Shown here in pieces: positions 48,601 to 60,600 of a DNA stretch of 64,000 bases. The DNA is taken from contig NC_068359.1 in NCBI RefSeq assembly GCF_020536995.1, positions 103,593,810-103,657,809 of the forward strand, read 5' to 3'. A program made the position numbers and the translations under genes. A model generated the notes under the pieces. The model did no database searches. It was given only the letters and a program-made list of their open reading frames with translations, and had not been told where the DNA came from. Position 1 is the first letter of the stretch. Each line of letters opens with the position of its first letter. The DNA comes from Dreissena polymorpha. Taxonomy: Eukaryota; Mollusca; Bivalvia; Myida; Dreissenidae.

Positions 48601-51600
48601 TGTGAAAAATGCATTAAATAAAAAGAAAATTTGTTGGATTCGGTGGATTATCGACTTTAATTCACTCGTGATCATAGAAAATATATATTTTCACTCGTGG
48701 CTGCGCCACTCGTGAAAATATTCTTTTCTATGATCACTCGTGAATTAAAATCGATAATCCACCGAATCCAACAAATATACTCTATTTAATTGACGTTTCG
48801 GCATAATGCCTTTATCAAAACATTGGAAATTATATGTTAACTACATTTTTACGTCTTTTGACTGCACAATTTAAATAACAAAGAAAAATGTTTTTAAACG
48901 TCAAATGACGTTGTACATGATGACGTCATAAATGGCGTTATATAAAATGGCGCCAAAAAAATGTAAAAATTCGCCAAAAATGAAATTACGTTAAACACTT
49001 ACATATTGTATCTTAATCCTATGTTAAATGTGTGCTTTATATATTTAATAAATTGATATTTTACAATAAAATAATCATCATCATATGTAATTATAATCTA
49101 CCTTAACTTATTATCATAAATTAAATAGGGTAAACTTATTTAATGACTCTTATTATTTCAATCCATATCTATGTATAATATTCTAATGATATTTGATTAA
49201 ATAATCATATATACTTGCTATTCTATATATCATATACACATTATGGACAAGATAAATTGCATAAAGTACTATTATTTTTACATTCATTTATGTTGATGAT
49301 TAATATAAAATGTTTTTCACATATATTTTTTACATGATAGTTTCCCGTAGCAGGACATCAAGTTGATTTTTTGTATTTAGTCCATTTGGTGATTGCGTTT
49401 GAAACTTCTTTATAAATTCCAATTCTTTAATAAGTCTGTAATAATGGGAACTGTCTCTTATTTGTGTTAACACTGATACACCCATATCCTGCACTCTGTG
49501 GCCAGCACCATTGAAATGTTCTGAGATTGGTTTCTCTCTTCGTATTCGCACGTCAGCCTCGTGTTCTTTGGCACGTTCCTTTAATGATCTGCTTGTCTCT
49601 CCGACGTATACCATCTTTTGGCATTTAATACAAAATATACCGTACACCAAGTTATAAATGTTACAGTTCTGTTTTATTGCTTCGTTTGGAATGTCACTTT
49701 TTGGGTTGTTATGAAAACCTCTTTTCAACATTTTACAGACTATACAATTAGTCTTACACGATTGTGGTATTAGTTGAAAACGTTTGTTTATCTCTTTATT
49801 TGTTTTTCCATGAACTAAAATGTCACCGATATTCCTATCTCGTCTGTATGCAACTATTGGTACGTCTGGGAATATATTTTTCATTCTGTCTGATTTATAT
49901 AGTTTGTCTGTATGTTTTCGAATTATTGAGTGGATATTTGGAAGGTTGTTAGAATAAGTTATAGCTAGTGGTACTCTCTTGTTGGCTGTTTTATTTGTTT
50001 CTTTCTTTTTAAGTAAGTTTTTCCTATTTAAATTATCAACTCGGGATAGCTCATGGTTTACAAATTTATTTGGATATCCTTTTTTTTGTAGATTCTGTTT
50101 TAGTTCTTTTTTACGATGTTTGTATTTGTTTTCGTCAGAACATATTCTTTTTAAACGTATTCCTAATCCATAGGGTATTGCTTTGTTCACATTTGTTGGG
50201 TGGTTTGAGTCATATTGGACATATTGATGTTTATCGGTTGGCTTTGGTCCACTCAATAATTCGAAAACATACAGACAAACTATATAAATCAGACAGAATG
50301 AAAAATATATTCCCAGACGTACCAATAGTTGCATACAGACGAGATAGGAATATCGGTGACATTTTAGTTCATGGAAAAACAAATAAAGAGATAAACAAAC
50401 GTTTTCAACTAATACCACAATCGTGTAAGACTAATTGTATAGTCTGTAAAATGTTGAAAAGAGGTTTTCATAACAACCCAAAAAGTGACATTCCAAACGA
50501 AGCAATAAAACAGAACTGTAACATTTATAACTTGGTGTACGGTATATTTTGTATTAAATGCCAAAAGATGGTATACGTCGGAGAGACAAGCAGATCATTA
50601 AAGGAACGTGCCAAAGAACACGAGGCTGACGTGCGAATACGAAGAGAGAAACCAATCTCAGAACATTTCAATGGTGCTGGCCACAGAGTGCAGGATATGG
50701 GTGTATCAGTGTTAACACAAATAAGAGACAGTTCCCATTATTACAGACTTATTAAAGAATTGGAATTTATAAAGAAGTTTCAAACGCAATCACCAAATGG
50801 ACTAAATACAAAAAATCAACTTGATGTCCTGCTACGGGAAACTATCATGTAAAAAATATATGTGAAAAACATTTTATATTAATCATCAACATAAATGAAT
50901 GTAAAAATAATAGTACTTTATGCAATTTATCTTGTCCATAATGTGTATATGATATATAGAATAGCAAGTATATATGATTATTTAATCAAATATCATTAGA
51001 ATACTATACATAGATATGGATTGAAATAATAAGAGTCATTAAATAAGTTTACCCTATTTAATTTATGATAATAAGTTAAGGTAGATTATAATTACATATG
51101 ATGATGATTATTTTATTGTAAAATATCAATTTATTAAATATATAAAGCACACATTTAACATAGGATTAAGATACAATATGTAAGTGTTTAACGTCATTTC
51201 ATTTTTGGCGAATTTTTACATTTTTTTGGCGCCATTTTATATAACGCCATTTATGACGTCATCATGTACAACGTCATTTGACGTTTAAAAACATTTTTCT
51301 TTGTTATATAAATTGTGCAGTCAAAAGACGTAAAAATGTAGTTAACATATAATTTCCAATGTTTTGATAAAGGCATTATGCCGAAACGTCAATTAAAGGA
51401 GTATAATCAGAGAGTTATATTTGTTTGGTCATGTACAATTGTATCGATGTTTGCCATGTATGTTTGTTTTTATGTTTTTCAAAGTATAAAAATACAGATT
51501 CAACATCTTTGTATCATACATGGTATGTGTCACTGACTAATTGGCAGTTCTTGGATAATCAAATATGGTCTGTTACATTCTTGCTGCATTCCAGTTTCAA

Positions 51601-54600
51601 AGAATTTCACTAGTATTTGACACTTCCTGTAAAAGGCAATAAAATAGCCCACCAAAAATTAGATCAGTTTCATCATAGGCTTGACTGTCTTTGCTGCATG
51701 CTCATTTAATGATAATTAATTTAATTTGTTACCTTTGGCAAGTATTTCTGTAAAAAAATATACAGTAACATATGCAAAAATATTTTATTCTGGTATATGT
51801 TATTATAAATTAAGATTTTTACAGTAATTTTATTTATTAGATTGAAATAAATTCTCCATTAAAGGATAACTTTTAAGAACTTCTATTTCTATCAAACTAA
51901 GCTATTATCATTGATTTAATATCTTAGCATGACTGAAAAAACAAACATTTTAAAGTTCTCTGTTAATGTAGCATTCATAGATATTCATTTGGATCAATTA
52001 ATAAAGTATAATTTACCATAACATTTTAATTAAATTAATTTTATTTAACCTATAACATGCAGCAAAGATAGTTATACTAATAAGTTAGTGGGTATGATCA
52101 CACCAACAAATAAATAACTTATATTCACTGATTGGGCTTGTAATGCAAATGACACACTTTTAGATGATGGCTGCTCAATTAAATAATTTGAGCAACCATT
52201 AATCTCATCAGTGTCATCTTACACACAATCAGTGGTTCATAAGTTATCTATTGGAAGGTGTGATCACACCTTACTAATCTAATCAATATCTTGGGAGGTG
52301 TAATGACTTCACCTTGAGAGGTGTAATGTCCAGGCTTAGAGGGTGTAATGACTAGGGGTGTAACGTGTGGGGGGGAGGTGTAATGACTGGATAGGGTGTA
52401 TATAGTAAAATACAGGTGTTTACGTCATTTCTTTGTTACCACTTAAATATGTATGTATTTTAATTATGGATGTATAGATGTTATTAGATGTTTCCGAAAC
52501 AAGAAGCTATTGATGAACAACTGTACTAAGAGACTTATAAATATTGTGTTTATAAATCATTTCTCAAACAACAGTTAAAGTTATGTTTATGACATATTAT
52601 ATGTTGCCGATACAGATTGGCTTCGTCAGTTCAGAGGGTGGCAACGTGCAGTCACAGACTTGTCCGGGAGCTATTTCGGCAGCTGATCTAGGTATGGTTC
52701 ATGGTATTTTGTGAATTATACTGAATGGCTCTTGTCAATTTAGGCCAACGTGCTGTTATGCAAGAGTTTGGTATTTTTTCCAATGTAGTTGAATATTGAT
52801 AATATTTACATTGAACTATAATAACACTGCTTCGTTTTACAATTCATTTAATTAGTCAGTTAGCAAAGCCAATGAGTAAATAAAATAAAGAAAAGGAAAA
52901 CATATATAAATAAAAGTATGCGAAACATAAAAAACCAAGCCAATACAATAGCCCATTTATAATCATATCATAAACCATTTCCCTCTTTAGAAGCAAAGAG
53001 AAAATGGCTTTTGCAACCAGCATATAAAACAAGAACAGCCTGCGAGTAACTCGCAATCTGTTCAGGTTTTATGCTGTTTGCTGCTCATCAGTATCTAGGG
53101 GTTGAAATTGAAGCATTGAAAATTTGAACCCAGTAAGAAAGGTCTGAATAATTTAACTTTCTTAGGGACTACAAATGCGTAAAAATACGTATCTAAGATG
53201 TAAAGGGTTACTGTAAGGGACAGATGCAAAAAACAACCAACATCCGTTAAACTGTTGTGAAACACGTATCTATCTGAATTACACTTTGAAATTTAAGTGT
53301 GTGTTTATCTTAAATTAATGCGATAACACGTTAATGTAATGCCATCTTTCGTGAACACATTTAAACTTGTTTGCCAAATTTGATTTTAAAATATATCTTA
53401 CACCTGTTATAAAAGTTATACTCTATTCAGTTTGCATTTTGATTATAAATAATAAATATAATTATTATGTATTTATACATTAATTATAAATAATTAGTCA
53501 CCACTACCGTGAAAACAACGAGACAGCATACTAAAACAACCATAACCAGCACAGCAGTTACTACTTCTACAACTACTACAACTACAACAACCCCGAAGCC
53601 AACAACTATAGCAACTACTACTACAACGCCAAGTACAACCACTACAACTACACCGAAGCCAACAACACCAACTACTACCACTACTACGCCACAACCGACA
53701 ACAACAACAACTACTACTACTACTTCTTCAATTCCAACTACCACCACTACTACTACACCGACGCCCACAGCAACAACTACTACCACGACTACGCCGCTAC
53801 CGACAACAACAACAACAACTACTACTACTACTACCACAACTACTACTCCGACACCAACCTCAACTCTTACCACCACATCAACTACAACTGCACCTACTCC
53901 CACAACTATTACTTCTACGATAACTAGCACTACTTCTGTTCCGGAGGGTACGTGATTTACTAAGAAACAATTACATATGAATTTATTCAATGTATGTTCC
54001 ATACAAAATATCACTTTATAAAAGTTTCCCTTCTACGCATCTGTTAAAGATACTCCACTACTGCTTTATATTATATTCACATTTCCTTTTCTTGTACAAC
54101 AATATGCTAGTACTAACAGTTTTACTACACCACAGGTCGAATTGACTTATGTCCGGACCATGTAAAAAATGATATGGACATATTTGGTGGATTCCTGGGG
54201 CAGTATGGTGAATATTGTTTGCAATTTGTGAACGTGCAAACGCAATGGCACAATGCACAACGTCACTGCACCGGTAAGTAGAAGATCTTCTTTACTTTGG
54301 TAATATAAGTGGAAACTCTATCTACAAGTATAATCTGAACTGCATAGTGTATTGAACGGACATGTTTTCATAAAAAAATTGGCCTTGTATTTTGATAACA
54401 AAATTTACATTAAGTATTTTTCTATTTAACAAAAACTACGTAGCGTAATGTCCGTGGAATAAATGTGTACAAATGATCTGATTTCGTCTACTCATTTAGT
54501 TGCTGGTCACGGGATGTTGATAGAAATCCAGGACAGATTAAAACAGGACTACATCGTTCGGTTACTTGCTAAACGCCCAAATGTGACGTCTATATGGATC

Positions 54601-57600
54601 GGTTTGACCGACTCAGAGACGGAAGGAGCCACTGCAGAGGGACAGTGGAAATGGGCCTCAGGTCATCAGAAATTGTCCAGTTTTAAAGTTTGTTAGTAAA
54701 ATGTAGTTTAATGCGCCAAATAAGGTACTGCGGCATTTTTAATGTCAACTAGTAATTTTATAAATTAAAGTTTATATTTGTATGTTGAAATTGTATGGCT
54801 TGCTGAATGAATTTTGATACAATCACACCCGTCTATGTTTTTGTGCAAAACACTGTTGTTAGTATCGCCTTCATAAATGATGTAATTGTGGAGTCACTGT
54901 GTATTGTAAGACTTGCATTAAGTTGCTGTATGTATGTTAGTCAGTACACTAATATTGTCGACGCCACTCATAATATTAACTCATATTAACATGTGTACTT
55001 GGGTATGTACTAAATTCTCGATGCCGTTTCAGGAAATCTTATAAGCTACACTAACTTCGGACCAGACTACACGGGTCAAACCGCTGCCAACCACAAACTG
55101 AACGATTGTGTGGTCATGAAACAGGGTGGGGAGTGGACAGACGTACCATGTGGAGTGTCCCTGATTATTGGAACAGGGTTTGGGGAGAGACATTACTTCA
55201 TCTGCCAGTACAGTAGGTGTTTATAAATATAGTCGATACACTCAATAATTCGTATCTTGAGCTCAGCTTTGAGACTTGTGTGGTTTAAGAAACTGCGTTG
55301 AGCCCCAAGTTGTCCCAATTTAGCTTCAAAACAAAATAGAGACTTCACTTCTAATACCCCTACTTGTAGTGTGATAGCGTATATATTTACCCTTTGTCCG
55401 TCGGTGAAACTAAAAAATAATAATTGATATAGAAATACAACTTTAAAATCATGATGGATAAAACCTAAAGTTTATGATAAGTAGCTTGTAAACATGCGCA
55501 CCGGGGTATGTTTGGTTTAGTTGTTTGTGATTTCGTTTTTCGAAGTATTACTATAGCGATGAAACTCTGCAAACATATTAACCAGCATGTTAACTGGTGA
55601 GCATGAGTGTTAACTATAATATTTGCCTTAAGCCAATTTTGAGCATAACAATGACTTTGTTGATCTTGGGTTACACAGAGTTAGTGACTCTTAGTTGATG
55701 TGAATTAAAGATGGAAACAAATAGAGTATTAGTGTACAGAAAACTGAAGTTGGTTCTATATCCGTCAAACAGTGACAAATAATGTCGATATTTAAGCCGT
55801 CAACTAGTCAAAAAAAAAAAAGAGTTCGTATTTGAGTCGTCAAATAGTGAAAACTAATCTTGGTATTAAAGCAGTCACACGTTGTAAAAAAATGTTGTTT
55901 GTTGAGCCCTCACACTGATGCTGGTATTCGAGCCGTCACACTTATGATGGTATTTTAGCCGTTACACTAATGTTGGTACTTGAGCCGTTACACTAATGTT
56001 GGTATTCGAGCCGTAACACCTATGTTGGTATTTGAGCCCTTACCATTATGTTGGTATTCGAGCCGTCACACTAATGTTGGTATTCGAGCCGTTACTCAAA
56101 TGTTGGTATTTGAGCCGTTACACTAATTTTGGTATTTGAACCTTTACACTAATGTTTGTATTTAAGTCGTTACACTTTTGGTGGTAGTTGAGCCGATACA
56201 CTAATGTTGGTATTTGAGCCGTCACACTTATGGTTGTAGTTAAGTCGTTACACTAATCTTGGTATTTGAGCCGTCACACTTATGGTGGTATTTGAGCCGT
56301 TACACTTATCGTGGTATATGAGCCGTTACGCTTATGATGGTATTTTAGCTGTCACATATATGGCTGTATTTGAGCCGTCACACTAATGTTCGTATTTGAG
56401 CCGTCTCGCTTTGCGAGCCTTAAAAACAAAAATTAATAAACGGCACGCAACACTCAGTGACAACTTTAATCCGATGCTTAGACCAATATAATAGCAACGA
56501 TATTTACATCGATTTCTGTTCGTCTCACAATTATTATCACTTTAATTTTAACCACAATATCTTGGAAACGCTAGTTTCGAGTGCTTACCATTCTGACACA
56601 AAACACGATTTACGAAATCAAATGACTGTTCAGAGAGAGATCTATTACAGTTTTCAAACACACAATCCAACAAATGTTTTGGATTCGTTCGCTGCTTTTT
56701 TACTCTGTTTGCTGTTAAAAAAACCCAGCCACGTCCGAATTGATGTCCCGAGTTTCCAGAGTCTTGGTTTTGGTGTGTTTTATCACAGTTTTTACGCAAC
56801 ATTGCTTTCGCAATCAGTAAAATGAAAATACAAAATCGAACAGCTGTCTCGCAAATCAAAGTTTGTAAAGGAACAAAATAGGATGACATAGTAATAATCA
56901 AAGTACTGACAGTACTGGTGTGACGATGCTTTTGAAGAGGATGGATATATACAAGCATCAATTCAAGTTGATCTACATCATCACAATTGCGTATGTGGGT
57001 ACGAAAAAAAAAATTTTGGTACACAAATTTTGGGAACGAAAAAAATTATGCCCGATAAAAAATTTGGTTACGAAAAAAAATTGGGTACGAAAAAAGTTTT
57101 GCAACTAAATAAAAATTGGGTACGAAAAAAAATTGGGTACGAAACAATTTTGGTACGGAAAAAAATGGGGGTACGGGGACGTAGTTCCCCAGGGGAACTT
57201 GACCCAAAGTCAAGTCACATATTTCAATCTAGGCCATGTCAAACTCAAAGTGTCAAAGTCAAATGAAAGATGCGTTCATTAATTATTGTCCCATTGTTTA
57301 CTACTGCTGTGAGTTTTTATATAATATAACGGATGACCATCATGTGAGCGAAAATAAACATTATCTTAGCATATCAGGTTTAGCAGCCTTTTAGATAACA
57401 AAGTTGGCTAGTTTTCAATGTCGCTTCTGGGGATCAAACCCGCAGCACATCCTCCTGCAATCAAAGACGACACTCTACCACAAGGCTTTTAGGAAGATTC
57501 TGAAATTGTTCGATCCCTCGTCAGAGCAACCAAACCAAAAATTAAGTCAAATATTGCTGACTCGGTATTATTAAGTCAGTTCATGAGAGATAATGGAAGA

Positions 57601-60600
57601 TGCAACATCTCTCACGCCCCCTAGCATCGCCTTAAGCAGTATTCAATTCTCAACAAGAAAGTGCTGGAGTCATTGATCCCGAGGGACCAGAAACAAGAGG
57701 GCAATGATGTCCCTGTATCGCTCCATTTTTTTTTTTATGTGAAACAAGGGCTAGTGACCTGAAAATCAATAGGGATTATCTGCGAGTCATGATCAATGTA
57801 CCTATGAAGTTTCATGATCCTAGGCATAAGCGTTCTTGAGTTATCATCCGGAAACCATTTTACTATTTCGGATCACCGTGACCTTGACCTTTGACCTAGT
57901 GACCTCAAAATCAATAGGGGCCATCTGCGAGTCATGATCAGTGTACCTATGAAGTTTCATGATCCTAGGCCTAAGTGTTCTTGAGTTATCATCCGGAAAC
58001 CATCTGGTGGACGGACATACGGCATACGGATGGACGGACATACCGACATGAGCAAAACAATATACCCCCTCTTCTTCGAAGGGGGGCATAAAAAGCGTGC
58101 AATGCGCATGAGTTGAAATGTACTAAAGCATGTGACTTTCTCTTTCTATCCCTCGTCCCACTGGACGCTTCAAGGTGGAAGGGTGAGCATTTTTATATAA
58201 AAATTTGGTCCCAGGGGCATAATTTGAACAAACTTGGTAGAAAACAATATGATGTCACTACATACCAAATTTGGTAGCCATAGGCCCAATGGTTATGGAC
58301 AGGAAGATTTTTAAAGTTTGCACAAAAGAGGCTTTATATAAGCATATGTTCAGTTTTGTGACCCCCGGGGCAGGGTCAAATTTGAGCCCAGGGGAATAAT
58401 TTGAACAAATTTGGTAGAGGACTATTAGATGTCACTACATACCAAATTTAGTAGCCCTAGGCTCTATAATTATGAACAATAAGATTTTGAAATTTTGCAC
58501 AAAATAGGCCTTTTTAAAGCGTATGTTCATTTTTGTGACCCCCGGGGCAGGGTCAAATTTGACCCCAGGGGCATAAGTTGAACAATCTAAGTAGAGAACT
58601 ATTAGATGTCACTATATACATACCAAATTTGGTAGCCCTAGGCCCTACGGTTATGGACAAAAAGATTTTTAAGTTTGCACAAAATAGGCCCAATATAAGC
58701 ATATGTTCGTTTTTGTGACCCCCGGGGCAGGGTCAAATTTGACCCCAGGGGTATTATTTGAAAAAATTTGGTAGAGGACTATTAGATGCCACTACATACC
58801 AAATTTGGTAGCCCTATGCCATACGGTTATGGACAAGAAGGTTTTTAAAGTTTGCACAAAATAGGCCTAATTTTAGCGTATGTTCATTTTTGTGACCCCC
58901 GGGGCAGGGTCAAATTTGACCCCAGGGGGCATCATTTGAACAAACTAAGTAGAGAACTATTAGATGTCACTACATACCGAATTTGGTAGCCCTAGGTCCT
59001 ATGGTTATGGACAAGAAGGTTTTTAAAGTTTGCACAAAATAGGCTTTATATAAGCATATGTGCATTTTTGTGACCCCCGGGGCAGGGTCAAATTTGACCC
59101 CAGGGGCATAATTTGAACAAATTTGGTAGAGGACTATTAGAAGTCACTACATACCAAATATGGTAGCACTAGGCCCAATGGTTATGGACAAGACGATTTT
59201 TAAAGTTTGCACAAAATAGGCTTTATATAAGCATATGTTTGTTTGTTGTTTGTTTTTGTTTTTTATCGAGTGCACCGGGATTGTCTCCCATATGGCCATC
59301 GCCCTCAGAAAGACGTGTTAGTTGGTTACGGGGAATAGTGCAAGATACAGGAGACACCCCGTTCCAGAGGTGACCCTGGGTCTTTTAGTGCCCGGTGTAT
59401 AGCACCTAGTACACTGCACCTCGGTTTAACGTCTCATGCGAAAGACGAGTAAGTAGATTAGGTGCAGCGGGGGATCGAACCAGCGATCTCTGGATTGTGA
59501 AGCCAGTGTGTTACCACTAGACCACGGATCCGCTACTAAGCATATGTTCAATTTATTGACTCCCGGGGCGGGATCAAATTTGATCCCAGGGGCATAATTT
59601 GAACAAATTTGAAAGAGGTTCACCCCAGGAACATTTGTGAGAAGTTTTATCAGAATTGGACTTGTTGTTTAGGAGATGTTTTTTAAAAAGTTAACGCACG
59701 GACGCACGCACGACGGACACAGGACCATGACATAAGCACCGCTGGCCTCTGGCCAGTGGAGCTTAAAAACACTCGATTAATGTTCGAAATAAAATCATTT
59801 GATTAATGACAATACTATTATTTGAGCCAGGTCACAGGGAAAGGGCAGTCTAATCAGTATCCAATTAAACCATTTTTATTGTCAGAAAACCGCTTTTAAG
59901 CAAACAGCTTTCAAGCAACTGCAGGCTGATCTGGATCCAAACTGGCCACAATCGCCTAAATGTCTCTTTTACTGTGACACAGTTCATTTGACTTAAAAAT
60001 GATATTTAATACAGTCGATTGGTGTATAACTGATAGCTAAGGACTTCGAGTCTCATTTCAACGTAAACACCATGCATTCAGTAATCAAACCTTTAAACCT
60101 CGAAAGACAAATGTCTTTCCTATTGAAACATGCTAGCGGTTTTAAAATTCCGACAAATATTTTTTGTTTACAGCGCAAATTTCCGGGTAAACTGATTCAG
60201 CAATTACCGGATCGCTTAGGTTTTTATCGGATTACATGTGTATCGTGTTATTTCTTGAAATTTTACCCAGCATTTGTAAAACATATTGCAAGATATGTAC
60301 ATTTCCAGAAAAGGAACTTCATTTCTGCGTTAAATAAGACCGAGTTCATGGAAATTGATGCACAATTGAAGAAGTAATGGCTGTTCAAAGCTATGCACCC
60401 TATATTCGGGTCGTTTTGAGTTGAATACCTTGTTATATATATAGATTTGATAGTGAAAACTATGTTTTCAGAGAAATCGATTTTTCGTTATAATTTTATT
60501 ATTTTTCATTAAAAATGATGTTTTTACTAATAAATATTATAGCCACGCGCCAACCCAGATGTGTATTGGACAACTTCAATTGAGTTTTCATTTAGTTTGT

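Larger units (their letters stand above)
46617..52390. mobile_element. 5.8-kb inverted-repeat element (CCAGTCATTACACC ends) in intron 1 of lectin B
   Basis: About 135 bp at the left (46617-46755) returns inverted at the right (52258-52390). Shared blocks include AGTCATTACACCCTCTAAGC, AAGATATT, TTGATTAGATTA and AAGGTGTGATCACA. GTGTATAT occurs just outside both ends and may be an 8-bp target duplication, though a few bases intervene. No transposase is seen. The interior is filled with other repeats (46834-47315, 48400-48785, 48790-51420). Non-autonomous carrier of unknown superfamily. Confidence 0.6.

Noticed and set aside
57844-58089. 81-aa minus frame
   Set aside because: Lies wholly in a widespread bivalve repeat with no conserved protein motif.
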